This document shows, one piece after another, positions 1-7,185 of a stretch of DNA of 9,195 bases. The stretch covers positions 1-9,195 of the forward strand of contig JAAYFX010000093.1 of assembly GCA_012728025.1 (NCBI GenBank), written 5' to 3'. This DNA is from Clostridiales bacterium. GTDB taxonomy: Bacteria; Bacillota; Clostridia; Oscillospirales; Oscillospiraceae. The notes under the pieces are model-generated. The model saw only the letters and a list, made by a program, of their open reading frames with translations, had not been told where the DNA came from and did not search any database. Position numbers and translations under genes: made by a program. Numbering within the stretch: position 1 is the stretch's first letter; each line of letters begins with the position of its first letter.

Positions 1-306
1 AAAATGCAAAAGGATGACTTTATTGGCAAAAAAGCTCTGGAGGCTTTGGAAACCCCCAAACGCAAAAGGGTTGGTATTAAAATTACCGGAAAAGGCATAG
101 CCCGAGAGGAAAGCAAGATTTTCTCAGATGGTAAAGAAATCGGCCTTGTAACCTCCGGCACTCATGCGCCTTTCTTGGGCTACCCCATTGCCATGGGCTA
201 TGTGGAAAGCGCCTTTGCGGCAGTTGGACAGCAAATTCAAATCGACGTTAGGGGAAGGTCAGTGGATGCAGAGATTACAGCAATGCCCTTTTATTCAAGA
301 AAATAA
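1..306 (+). CDS. gcvT: Glycine cleavage system T-protein (aminomethyltransferase), C-terminal part only
   Basis: The reading frame is already open at base 1 and ends at a TAA at 304-306, so only about the last 101 residues are present. GcvT takes the aminomethyl group from lipoyl-GcvH and gives 5,10-methylenetetrahydrofolate plus ammonia. The visible part matches the C-terminal barrel domain of the family: a KDDFIGKKAL segment near the start, then KRVGIKITGKGIAREES, the TSGTHAPFLGYPIAMGYV segment, and the ending AEITAMPFYSRK, which resembles the usual VVxMPFY end. The ATG at 4-6 is an internal methionine, not a start, because the domain is incomplete there and the upstream codon is in frame. 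It leads the gcv gene order, 63 bases before gcvH. The folate-binding N-terminal region lies outside the window. Confidence 0.95.
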   Translation, partial: KMQKDDFIGKKALEALETPKRKRVGIKITGKGIAREESKIFSDGKEIGLVTSGTHAPFLGYPIAMGYVESAFAAVGQQIQIDVRGRSVDAEITAMPFYSRK

Positions 307-330
307 AAGGCTTTGATATAAAAAATATAA

Positions 331-353
331 CAATATAGCAAACAACAATATTG
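331..353 (+). other. Weak AT-rich inverted repeat ahead of the gcvH ribosome binding site
   Basis: CAATAT (331-336) and ATATTG (348-353) can pair as a 6-bp stem around an 11-base loop in the 63-base gcvT-gcvH gap. It ends 3 bases before the GGAGG at 357-361. An alternative pairing of AGCAA (337-341) with TTGCT (351-355) is also possible. No T-run follows, so it is not a terminator. It could be an RNA stability or processing element, or chance in AT-rich DNA. Confidence 0.25.
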
Positions 354-369
354 CTTGGAGGAAAATACT

Positions 370-750
370 ATGGCTAATCCTAATACCTGCAAATTTTCAA
401 AATCTCATGAATGGGTGGATTTTATTGATGAAACCACAGCCTTTGTGGGCATAAGCAACCATGCTCAAGACCTTTTGGGCGATTTGGTTTTTGTGAACCT
501 GCCCATGGAAGGCGACGAGCTTGAAGTTGGTCAGGTGGTTTGCGATGTGGAATCGGTAAAGGCCGTTTCCGACATCTACTCCCCTGTCAGCGGCGTAATC
601 TGCGCTGTGAATGAGGACTTGGCGGATGCTCCGGAAAAAATCAATGAAGCCCCTTATGAAGCATGGCTGTTTAAGGTTGAAAACATTACGAAAACAGAGG
701 AGCTTTTAACTCTGGAGGAATACGAAGCCTTCTGCAAAGAGGAGGAATAA
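370..750 (+). CDS. gcvH: Glycine cleavage system H-protein (lipoyl carrier)
   Basis: The 126-residue product has the usual GcvH length. It is the mobile lipoyl carrier that shuttles the aminomethyl group among P-, T- and L-proteins. The N-terminal SHEWV (12-16), the GDLVFVNLP segment (37-45) and the lipoylation motif DVESVKAVSDIYSPVSG are all present, with Lys64 of ESVKA as the lipoate attachment site. An NEAPYEAWLFKV segment near the C-terminus is also typical. I chose the ATG at 370 because GGAGG at 357-361 lies 8 bases upstream and because family members begin close to this point; a TTG at 355 overlaps the GGAGG and is unlikely. The lplA product encoded downstream is the natural enzyme to modify Lys64. 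Confidence 0.96.
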   Translation: MANPNTCKFSKSHEWVDFIDETTAFVGISNHAQDLLGDLVFVNLPMEGDELEVGQVVCDVESVKAVSDIYSPVSGVICAVNEDLADAPEKINEAPYEAWLFKVENITKTEELLTLEEYEAFCKEEE

Positions 751-751
751 G

Positions 752-2059
752 GTGGGAAGCTATATACCCAATTCTAAGCAGGAAACCGAGGAAATGCTCC
801 GGTTTCTCGGTTTAAACCATGTTGATGAGCTTTTTGAAAGCATACCCGAAAGTGTGAAAATAAAAGGTCTGCTTAACTTGCCCGAGGGAAAAAGCGAAAT
901 GGAGCTTCGCTGTGTTATGGGCGGCATGGCCGAGAAAAATACGGTTTTCAAAACAGTTTTACGGGGAGCGGGAGTTTATAATCACTATATTCCCTCAATC
1001 GTAAAATCCATAGTTTCTAAGGAAAGATTTATAACGGCCTATACCCCCTATCAGCCTGAAATCAGTCAAGGGATTCTTCAGGCAATTTTTGAGTATCAGA
1101 GCATCATCTGCGAACTTACTCACATGGATGCCTCCAATGCCTCTGTTTATGATGGGGCCTCGGCTGCGGCAGAGGCTGTTGCCATGTGTACAGACAGGCG
1201 CAAAAAGGTTTTGGTTAGCGAAACGGCAAAGCCCGACTCCATAGCCGCCATAAAAACTTATTCCAAGGCGGCAGGGCGTCAGGTGGTCATGATTCCTTCC
1301 AAAAACGGCGTTTCGGACATAGACGCTCTTTCAGAAAACTTGCAGGATGCCGCCTGTTTTTATGTTGAAATGCCAAACTTTAATGGCATAATTGAAGACT
1401 ATGAAGCATACAGCAGCCTTTTGCACGAGGCTGGGGCAAAACATATAATGGGAGTTAACCCCATTAGCCTTGCCCTGCTTAAAACCCCCGATGAGCTGGG
1501 GGCGGATATTGCCGTTGGCGAGGGTCAGCCCTTGGGAATGGGCATGAATTTTGGCGGCCCCCATGTGGGCTTTATGGCTGCAAAATCAGACATGGTTCGC
1601 AAATTGCCCGGTCGCATTGTTGGCGAAACCACAGACAGAAACGGCAAAAGGGCCTATGTTTTAACCTTGCAGGCAAGAGAGCAGCACATAAGGCGTGAAA
1701 AAGCCTCCTCAAACATCTGCTCCAATCAAGCTCTTTGCGCCCTTACGGCTGTTGCCTATGTGGGTGCCATGGGAAGCTTGGGACTAACTGAGCTTGCCCG
1801 TCAGTGCTATTATAAGGCTCATTATGCGGCAAGGGAACTTGAAAAGGCCGGTCTAGAGATGCTGTATCCCGAAAAGCCCTTCTTCCATGAATTTATCACA
1901 AAGGCTCCTCGTGACACAGACAAGCTTATGGAAGCCTTGGCTCAGGAGGGCATTTTGGGCGGCTTGCCGATGGAAGAGGGCATACTTTGGTGCTTCACCG
2001 AAATGGTAAGTAAGCAGGAAATTGGCAAGCTGTGCGCCATTGTCAGAAAGGTGGGCTAA
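752..2059 (+). CDS. gcvPA: Glycine dehydrogenase (decarboxylating) subunit 1, P-protein N-terminal half
   Basis: The 435-residue protein is the N-terminal half of P-protein, which in many Firmicutes, archaea and other bacteria is a separate polypeptide. With GcvPB it forms the PLP enzyme that decarboxylates glycine and passes the aminomethyl group to lipoyl-GcvH. Recognisable segments are the N-terminal YIPNSKQETEEML, YTPYQPEISQG (from about residue 97), YDGASAAAEA (D134-A138 region), the glycine-rich GEGQPLGMGMNFGGPHVGF, and REQHIRREKASSNICSNQAL. The PLP lysine is not expected here; it lies in GcvPB. The start is GTG at 752, one base after the gcvH stop, with GGAGG at 741-745 inside the end of gcvH, which suggests translational coupling. 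Length is close to the usual ~440-450. Confidence 0.96.
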   Translation: MGSYIPNSKQETEEMLRFLGLNHVDELFESIPESVKIKGLLNLPEGKSEMELRCVMGGMAEKNTVFKTVLRGAGVYNHYIPSIVKSIVSKERFITAYTPYQPEISQGILQAIFEYQSIICELTHMDASNASVYDGASAAAEAVAMCTDRRKKVLVSETAKPDSIAAIKTYSKAAGRQVVMIPSKNGVSDIDALSENLQDAACFYVEMPNFNGIIEDYEAYSSLLHEAGAKHIMGVNPISLALLKTPDELGADIAVGEGQPLGMGMNFGGPHVGFMAAKSDMVRKLPGRIVGETTDRNGKRAYVLTLQAREQHIRREKASSNICSNQALCALTAVAYVGAMGSLGLTELARQCYYKAHYAARELEKAGLEMLYPEKPFFHEFITKAPRDTDKLMEALAQEGILGGLPMEEGILWCFTEMVSKQEIGKLCAIVRKVG

Positions 2060-3493
2060 ATGAAGCTTTTATTTGAATATCCGGACCATGGAAAAACTCT
2101 TTCCATACTGCCGGAGCTTGACACCCCTATGGCGGAAATCCCCGATGTCATAAGGCGGAAAAGCCCCTTGCGCCTGCCTAATATTTCGGAAAACGAGCTT
2201 TCCCGCCACTTTGCAGAGCTTGAGTCCCAGACCTTTGGCGTGTGCGACGGTTTTTACCCTCTTGGCTCTTGCACCATGAAATATAACCCCAAAATAAACG
2301 ACGAAATGGCATCCCTTAAAGGCTTTACGGACATTCACCCCTTGCAGCCTGTCTCCACTGTGCAGGGCGCTTTGGAAATGATGTATACCCTAGAGCGCAG
2401 CCTTTGTGAAATTACGGGCATGGATGATATAACACTTCAGCCTGCCGCTGGCGCCCATGGTGAATTTACGGGAATTTTACTCATAAAAGCCTATCACGAG
2501 AAAAACGGCGACACTGACAGAACAGAGATTATCGTTCCCGTTTCCGCCCATGGCACAAATCCGGCAACGGCGGCCATGGCAGGCTATAAGGCTGTTAACG
2601 CACCTGTTCGTGATGACGGCTGCGTTGACCTTGAGGCTTTAAAAAAGCTTGTTGGTCCGAAAACAGCGGGGCTTATGCTTACAAACCCCAACACCGTAGG
2701 ACTTTTTGAAAAAGACATTTTGGAAATATCCAAGCTCATCCATGATGCGGGGGGACTTCTTTACTATGACGGGGCAAACCTTAACCCTGTTATGGGCATT
2801 GTCCGCCCCGGAGACATGGGCTTTGACGTTGTGCATCTAAACCTCCACAAAACCTTTTCAACTCCCCATGGAGGAGGAGGCCCCGGCTCCGGCCCTGTTG
2901 GCTGCAAAAAACTGCTTTCGGAGTTTTTGCCTGTTCCTAGGATTGTTAAAAAAGACGGTAGTTATGATTTTGACTTTGACAAAGAATACAGCATCGGCAA
3001 GGTGCGCAGCTTTTATGGAAACTTCCTTGTTAATGTGAAGGCTTTAAGCTATATCTTAACTCTCGGTGCTAAAGGCATAAGGGAAGCTGCGGAAGGCTCT
3101 GTTATAAACGCAAACTATATGCGTAAAAGTCTTGATGACCTTTATGATATGGCTTATCCCGATATTTGTATGCATGAATTTGTTATGACCTTGGAGCGTC
3201 AAAAAAAGGAAAAGGGTGTCTCCGCCATGGACTTTGCAAAAACCATGCTGGATTACCGTATGCACCCGCCCACCATGTACTTCCCCCTTTGCGTAAAAGA
3301 AGCTCTTATGGTGGAGCCTACGGAAACAGAGTCCAAGCAGTCCTTAGACGAGGCCATTGCCGTATACCGCAAAATCTATGAGGATGTTATGGCAGACCCC
3401 GAGTATGCGGCCAAGGCTCCCCACAAAACCCCCATCACCCGTGTGGACGAGGTTGGTGCTGCCCGAAATCCCCGTCTGCGCTTTGAGTTCTAA
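2060..3493 (+). CDS. gcvPB: Glycine dehydrogenase (decarboxylating) subunit 2, P-protein C-terminal half with the PLP lysine
   Basis: The 477-residue product is the catalytic C-terminal half of split P-protein. It shows the family segments SCTMKYNPK, QPAAGAHGEFTG, SAHGTNPATAAMAGY (A163-A169 region) and LNLHKTFSTPHGGGGPGSGP. Lys264 in HKTF is the expected PLP Schiff-base residue, and the glycine-rich loop follows from residue 271. The C-terminal half carries MHPPTMYFPL and EALMVEPTETESK, also typical. The ATG directly abuts the gcvPA stop (2057-2059) with no spacer, and AAGGTGG just upstream serves as the ribosome binding site, so the two subunits are probably made in equal amounts. The gene is intact. 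It is the last gene before a hairpin that separates the gcv genes from lplA. Confidence 0.97.
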   Translation: MKLLFEYPDHGKTLSILPELDTPMAEIPDVIRRKSPLRLPNISENELSRHFAELESQTFGVCDGFYPLGSCTMKYNPKINDEMASLKGFTDIHPLQPVSTVQGALEMMYTLERSLCEITGMDDITLQPAAGAHGEFTGILLIKAYHEKNGDTDRTEIIVPVSAHGTNPATAAMAGYKAVNAPVRDDGCVDLEALKKLVGPKTAGLMLTNPNTVGLFEKDILEISKLIHDAGGLLYYDGANLNPVMGIVRPGDMGFDVVHLNLHKTFSTPHGGGGPGSGPVGCKKLLSEFLPVPRIVKKDGSYDFDFDKEYSIGKVRSFYGNFLVNVKALSYILTLGAKGIREAAEGSVINANYMRKSLDDLYDMAYPDICMHEFVMTLERQKKEKGVSAMDFAKTMLDYRMHPPTMYFPLCVKEALMVEPTETESKQSLDEAIAVYRKIYEDVMADPEYAAKAPHKTPITRVDEVGAARNPRLRFEF

Positions 3494-3513
3494 ATCTTAA
3501 AAACAATATAAAT

Positions 3514-3549
3514 TACCGCCCGACCGAAAAACAGGCTGGGCGGTATTTT
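3514..3549 (+). terminator. Intrinsic terminator-like hairpin between gcvPB and lplA
   Basis: TACCGCCC (3514-3521) pairs perfectly with GGGCGGTA (3538-3545). A further CC/GG pairing inside the loop is possible after a G·U and a mismatch. TTTT follows at 3546-3549. The stem is GC-rich, but the T-run is short. It begins 20 bases after the gcvPB stop and ends 18 bases before the lplA start. Because lplA has no obvious promoter in that space, I infer a partial terminator or an mRNA 3'-end stabiliser rather than a full stop. Confidence 0.65.
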
Positions 3550-3567
3550 GAAAGCTTAGGTGTAAAA

Positions 3568-4551
3568 GTGAAGCTAAAGTTTTTAAATACCTATAAAACC
3601 GAGCCCCACCATAACTTGGCCTTGGAGGAATATCTTTTTACTATCATGGCCGAGGATGACTGTATCTTGTATCTCTGGCAAAACAAAAGCACTGTTGTCA
3701 TCGGTAAAAACCAGAACGCCTACAAGGAATGTAAGGTAGATACCCTTGAAAAAAGCGGAGGCAGCTTAGCCCGCCGCCCCTCGGGAGGCGGTGCTGTTTA
3801 TCATGATTTGGGGAATTTAAACTTCACCTTTTTGGCAAGGGGTAAAAATTATAATGTTGAAAAGCAGCTTGAGGTTATAATCTATGCCCTTAGCTTTTTT
3901 GGTCTGAGGGCTGAAAGGACGGGGCGCAATGATATTTGCGTGGACGGCAGGAAGTTTTCCGGCAATGCCTTTCTTAAAAGGGGTGACCGCCATTACCACC
4001 ACGGTACAATTTTGGTGGATGTGGATATGGCAGGGCTTTCGCAGTTTTTAAACGTATCCCCAAAAAAGCTTCAGGCAAAGGGAGTGGCCTCCGTTAAAAG
4101 TCGGGTGGTTAACCTGTCGGAGCTTAAGCCCGAAATTACAGTTGAGGCTATGCGCTCCGCTTTGAAAAAAGCCTTTGAGCAGGTTTATAAAAGCTCCTGT
4201 GAGGAAATTTATGAAGATGATTTTGACGGGAGGGCTATCGATGAGCTGGAGGAAAAATACCGCTCCGCAAAGTGGCTTTTCCCCGAAAAGGCCAAGGCAA
4301 CTTTCCTCATGGAAGAAAGGTTTAACTGGGGAGAAATCAGCATTGGTCTTGAGCTTTCAGGAGACAGGGTAAAATCAGCTTCGGTTTACACAGATGCCAT
4401 GGAAACAGAGCTTGCCCCCATGCTGGAAGAAATTTTGCAGGGCTGCCGCTTTGCAAAAGATGAGCTTGCAGGAAGGCTTTTTGCCGTTTCAGAAGATTAT
4501 AAAACCATTGCCGAGGATTTGCGGCAGCTTATTTTATCGCAGGATTTATAA
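3568..4551 (+). CDS. lplA: Lipoate-protein ligase A
   Basis: The 327-residue enzyme activates lipoate with ATP to lipoyl-AMP and transfers it to the target lysine of lipoyl domains, here most likely Lys64 of GcvH. The catalytic domain (about 1-245) has NLALEEYLF near the N-terminus, the signature RRPSGGGAVYHDLGNLNF with Arg69, Arg70, Ser72 and His79, a conserved Lys129 in GRKFSGNA that corresponds to the catalytic lysine, HHGTILVDVD, and KSRVVNLSEL. A C-terminal accessory domain follows from about residue 250 (FNWGEISIG onward), as in two-domain LplA proteins. The start is GTG at 3568, preceded by AGGTG at 3558-3562; the N-terminus aligns with LplA starts. It is followed by lpdA after 12 bases. 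Its position in the operon points to lipoate salvage for the glycine cleavage complex. Confidence 0.95.
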   Translation: MKLKFLNTYKTEPHHNLALEEYLFTIMAEDDCILYLWQNKSTVVIGKNQNAYKECKVDTLEKSGGSLARRPSGGGAVYHDLGNLNFTFLARGKNYNVEKQLEVIIYALSFFGLRAERTGRNDICVDGRKFSGNAFLKRGDRHYHHGTILVDVDMAGLSQFLNVSPKKLQAKGVASVKSRVVNLSELKPEITVEAMRSALKKAFEQVYKSSCEEIYEDDFDGRAIDELEEKYRSAKWLFPEKAKATFLMEERFNWGEISIGLELSGDRVKSASVYTDAMETELAPMLEEILQGCRFAKDELAGRLFAVSEDYKTIAEDLRQLILSQDL

Positions 4552-4563
4552 GGGAGATTTTAA

Positions 4564-5970
4564 ATGGAAACATTCGATTTAATTGTTATAGGCGCAGGCC
4601 CCGGAGGCTATGCCGGAGCTATAAGGGCGGCGCAAAAGGGACTTAAAACTGCTCTGGTGGAAAAAGAACAAATTGGGGGCTGCTGCCTTAACAAGGGCTG
4701 TGTCCCCACAAAATCCCTTATACATTCTGCTCATCTATATCGTGAGCTGCAAAATGTATCGCAATTCGGCCTTAAGGTAGAGGGACTTTCCTTTGATATT
4801 GACGAAATATATGCCAACAAAAATAAAAACGTGGAAACTTTAAGGTCGGGTATAGAGGAGCTTTTAAAGGCAAACGGTGTAAGCATATTTAGGGGCAGGG
4901 CTACTATTACAGCCCCTTCTAAGGTTCTTGTAAAAGGTGAGGAGCCTTATGAGCTTAGTTATAAAAACCTTCTTATCGCCACCGGCGGCAGGCCTTCGCT
5001 GCTGCCCCCTCATTTGCAGGATATTGAGGGAGTTTACACCAGTGATGATATTCTTGGGGATAAGGCCATGTTTTTTAAGCGTGTAGTCATTATAGGCGGC
5101 GGTGTAATTTCCATGGAGCTTGCCTCGTTTTATAATAATTTTGGTGCTGAGGTAAGCCTTATTGAAATGCAAAGCGGCATTCTCCCAAAAATGGACAGGG
5201 AGATTAGGCAAAACCTTTCAATGATTATGAAAAAGCGAGGCGTGAAAATTGAAACTTCCGCAATGCTTACAAATATTGAAAAGCAGGGGGACTCTCTTTT
5301 ATGCAGCTATGAAAAAAAGGGAGAAACCTTCACCATCTCCTGCGACGCTGTTATAACAGCCACAGGCAGGCAGGCTTTTACAGAAGGGCTTTTTGAAGGT
5401 ATTGAAGCTCCGACTATGGAAAAGGGAGCTTTGGTGGTGGATAACTTTTTCCGCACAAGCCTTACGGGAGTTTATGCCGTTGGCGACTGTACAGCAAAAA
5501 GCATACAGCTTGCCCATATATCCACAGCTCAGGCCATAAACGCCGTCAGCCATATGGTGGGGGAAGAAATGCCGGTGGATTTAAAAACCGTACCCGCCTG
5601 CGTTTACACAAATCCTGAAATTGCCTCGGTGGGCATGACGGTACAGGAGGCAAAAGAAGCTGGCATAGATACCTTTTCCGGAAAATATATCATGAGCATC
5701 ATCTCAAAGTCTGCTATTACCGCTCAGGAGCGGGGCTTTATTAGGCTGCTTTTTAACAGTGCCGATAGTCGGATTATAGGCGCCCAGCTTATGTGCGATA
5801 GGGCCACGGATATTGTAGGTGAAATTTCCATGGCCATTTCAAACGGACTTACAAGGGAGCAAATGACAAGGGTTATCCACCCCCATCCCACCTATATGGA
5901 GGGGATTTGGGAGGCGGCGGAAGAAGCGCAGGGACAGGCCATACACATGGCGCCTAAGCTTAAAAGATAA
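4564..5970 (+). CDS. lpdA: Dihydrolipoyl dehydrogenase (glycine cleavage L-protein)
   Basis: The 468-residue flavoprotein reoxidises dihydrolipoyl-GcvH with NAD+. It has the N-terminal FAD motif GAGPGGYAGA (10-19) and the redox-active disulfide site GGCCLNKGCVPTK with Cys41 and Cys46. The NAD-binding motif is GGGVISME (178-185), where the third glycine of the usual GxGxxG is Ser183. The second FAD motif is GVYAVGDCT (Asp308). The C-terminal HPHPTYME holds the catalytic dyad His441/Glu446. There is no N-terminal lipoyl domain, unlike some Lpds. Cys40 replaces the usual Thr just before Cys41. AAGGGAG at 4550-4556 precedes the ATG. The gene lies 12 bases after lplA, so the two are almost certainly cotranscribed. 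Placement in the gcv operon assigns it to glycine cleavage rather than to a 2-oxoacid dehydrogenase. Confidence 0.96.
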   Translation: METFDLIVIGAGPGGYAGAIRAAQKGLKTALVEKEQIGGCCLNKGCVPTKSLIHSAHLYRELQNVSQFGLKVEGLSFDIDEIYANKNKNVETLRSGIEELLKANGVSIFRGRATITAPSKVLVKGEEPYELSYKNLLIATGGRPSLLPPHLQDIEGVYTSDDILGDKAMFFKRVVIIGGGVISMELASFYNNFGAEVSLIEMQSGILPKMDREIRQNLSMIMKKRGVKIETSAMLTNIEKQGDSLLCSYEKKGETFTISCDAVITATGRQAFTEGLFEGIEAPTMEKGALVVDNFFRTSLTGVYAVGDCTAKSIQLAHISTAQAINAVSHMVGEEMPVDLKTVPACVYTNPEIASVGMTVQEAKEAGIDTFSGKYIMSIISKSAITAQERGFIRLLFNSADSRIIGAQLMCDRATDIVGEISMAISNGLTREQMTRVIHPHPTYMEGIWEAAEEAQGQAIHMAPKLKR

Positions 5971-6085
5971 AGCTTTGCCGGACACTCTTGTTTTTCAAAA
6001 CGCATAAATAGGCTTTATTATAAACCACTGTTAGCCTTGGGGTTTTAGATAAAGTTCTCACCTTGTCGCATAATATACATAAAAT

Positions 6086-6122
6086 AGACCAAGCCATGAT
6101 TTATATAGCGGCTTGGTCTTTT
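6086..6122. terminator. Bidirectional intrinsic terminator between lpdA and sfsA
   Basis: AGACCAAGCC (6086-6095) and GGCTTGGTCT (6110-6119) form a perfect 10-bp stem with a 14-base loop. On the + strand the stem runs into TTTT (6119-6122); on the - strand it runs into ATTTTAT. It lies between two convergent genes, 115 bases after the lpdA stop and 30 bases past the sfsA stop, so it can end both transcripts. The remaining bases 5971-6085 hold nothing I can identify beyond a poor 5-bp inverted repeat. Confidence 0.88.
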
Positions 6123-6152
6123 ATGTGTTGTAAAATAAGATGTCAGGAAAAA

Positions 6153-6836
6153 TCAGCAAAGATGTATGGGTACGGGGCTTTGTGCGCTGATGCTGTTTTC
6201 TTTAACCTCACAGTCCAAGGCCAAAAGCCTTACTCCGGCTTTTTCCGCCTGTATTAAGGTGTCGGCAAACTCAGGATGGGTAAGGCGGTTTGGCTCAAAG
6301 CTATGTACCTTATCCATCTGGATAATAAAAACTGCATAGGCTTCATAGCCCTTCTTAAGGCAATCAATAAGACCACACAAATGCTTTACCCCCCTTTCTG
6401 TGGGAGCGTCGGGAAAACGTGCTATACCATTTTCCTCAAGGGTCACACCTTTCACCTCGGCAAAGGCCCGCCTGCCGCCCCTTTCAAGGTAAAAATCAAA
6501 TCGGGAGTCCCCAAAGCGTTGCTCTGCCTTGATTAAACTTGGCACTTCCCCCAGCCCGCCAGCTTTAAGCCACTGGGAAAAAATCTTATTGGGGGCTTGA
6601 GAGTCAATGTTTATAAGGCGCTCCCCCTTGTAAACCGCAATTAAATCATAGTCTGTTTTTCGCCCCTGCCTCGCCGCTTTCTGAACAAGAACCAAGGCTC
6701 CGGAAATAAGAAGCTCCCGACAGCGCCCTGTGTTTTTCACATGGGCAATAAAGGGCCGTCCCTCTATGAGGACATTTGCTATAAAGCGGTTGGGTCGGCT
6801 TAGAAAAACCGCTGGGCTTATATTTTCGTAAACCAT
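6153..6836 (-). CDS. sfsA: SfsA family protein (sugar fermentation stimulation protein homologue, nuclease-like fold)
   Basis: The product is 227 residues from the ATG at 6836, close to the 234 of the E. coli protein. Family segments are FLSRPNRFIANV (11-22), HVKNTGRCRELL (32-43), INIDSQAPNKI, SRFDFYLE (111-118), AEVKGVTLEENGIARFPDAPTERGVKHL (126-153) and a C-terminal AGVRLLALDCEV. Asp114 with Glu127-x-Lys129 has the pattern of a PD-(D/E)xK nuclease core, and the N-terminal part fits the OB-like domain of the family. The cellular role is poorly understood; the name comes from an E. coli maltose phenotype. I prefer the ATG at 6836 because GGGAGA lies 4 bases upstream on this strand. An upstream TTG at 6896 would add 20 non-conserved residues and falls on the putative -35 element. 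It is transcribed towards lpdA. Confidence 0.93.
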   Translation of the reverse strand: MVYENISPAVFLSRPNRFIANVLIEGRPFIAHVKNTGRCRELLISGALVLVQKAARQGRKTDYDLIAVYKGERLINIDSQAPNKIFSQWLKAGGLGEVPSLIKAEQRFGDSRFDFYLERGGRRAFAEVKGVTLEENGIARFPDAPTERGVKHLCGLIDCLKKGYEAYAVFIIQMDKVHSFEPNRLTHPEFADTLIQAEKAGVRLLALDCEVKENSISAQSPVPIHLC

Positions 6837-6866
6837 TTTGTCTCCCTTTTTAGATACTTTGCAAAA

Positions 6867-6896
6867 AGCATACCACAGATATAAGCTTTTGCGCAA
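6867..6896 (-). promoter_or_regulatory. Putative sfsA promoter with extended -10
   Basis: On the - strand, TATGCT (6867-6872 in + coordinates) is preceded by TG and one base, giving an extended -10. TTGCGC (6891-6896), a 3/6 match to the -35 consensus, lies 18 bases upstream. The predicted start of transcription is near 6860, leaving a leader of about 24 bases before the ATG at 6836. This agrees with the chosen start codon. The -35 is weak, so this is a prediction from sequence only. Confidence 0.45.
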
Positions 6897-7078
6897 AGCA
6901 TTTCCCCCGTATTTAAAAAGTTTTACTTCCGTAAGATTTCAAAAAACTCAATGAGACAATTATAAATAAAACTTTAGCGGTGAAATCCGTTTTTCATAGA
7001 GAAGCCATGGAAAAATTTTAAAAATCACCTCTGTAAAGACAAATCACGACAAAAAGAGGAGCATTACTACAAATAATG
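6897..7078. other. Divergent intergenic stretch with no identifiable gene
   Basis: The whole gap between the sfsA and GGDEF start codons is 353 bases (6837-7189). Its edges hold the two putative promoters and a leader hairpin. The middle part is AT-rich, with several A- and T-runs (for example around 6940-6970 and 7010-7025), and I see no convincing small gene with a ribosome binding site, no tRNA, and no operator-like palindrome. It is long enough for regulator binding, but nothing in it names one. Confidence 0.5.
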
Positions 7079-7108
7079 GTATGCAAAAGTCTTATGTTTT
7101 GGTATAAT
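7079..7108 (+). promoter_or_regulatory. Putative promoter of the GGDEF gene with extended -10
   Basis: A perfect TATAAT at 7103-7108 is preceded by TG plus one base (7100-7102), an extended -10 of the vegetative sigma factor type. The region 17-18 bases upstream (about 7079-7085) has no good -35 match, as is common for extended -10 promoters. Transcription would start near 7115 and give a leader of about 75 bases. Confidence 0.6.
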
Positions 7109-7141
7109 ATCCAAGTAGAAGGGCTGATAGGCTTGGGATAT

Positions 7142-7171
7142 AAGCTCCTTTTAACTTCGGTTAAAGAGCTT
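7142..7171 (+). other. UUCG-capped hairpin in the leader of the GGDEF gene
   Basis: AAGCTC (7142-7147) pairs with GAGCTT (7166-7171), and TTTAAC (7150-7155) pairs with GTTAAA (7160-7165). The loop is TTCG closed by a C-G pair, the very stable cUUCGg tetraloop. The only defect is a 2-base bulge (CT, 7148-7149). No T-run follows, so it is not an intrinsic terminator in either direction. It ends 7 bases before the AAGGAGG at 7179-7185, so it may affect translation start or mRNA stability. Confidence 0.6.
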
Positions 7172-7178
7172 TGGATAA

Positions 7179-7185
7179 AAGGAGG
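7179..7185 (+). promoter_or_regulatory. Strong ribosome binding site of the GGDEF gene
   Basis: AAGGAGG, close to the full anti-Shine-Dalgarno complement, lies 4 bases before the ATG at 7190. It fixes the start of the receptor gene and places it just downstream of the leader hairpin. Confidence 0.8.

Noticed and set aside
307..369. Glycine riboswitch near gcvH
   Set aside because: The gap is too short and has no aptamer-like structure. Such a riboswitch would be expected upstream of gcvT, outside the window.
4864..5211. 115-codon open frame on the - strand inside lpdA
   Set aside because: It lies opposite well-conserved Lpd motifs and shows no recognisable protein features.
6009..6042. Possible second terminator after lpdA (AGGCT/AGCCT)
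   Set aside because: The stem is only 5 bp with a loop of about 18 bases; the hairpin at 6086-6122 is far stronger.
6063..6257. Small + strand open frame overlapping the terminator and the end of sfsA
   Set aside because: It starts at a TTG, runs through the terminator hairpin and then over conserved sfsA sequence on the opposite strand, and no ribosome binding site is seen.
6837..6896. Longer sfsA reading frame starting from TTG at 6896
   Set aside because: The extra 20 residues do not match the family, the TTG lies on the putative -35 box, and the ATG at 6836 has a GGGAGA site at good spacing.
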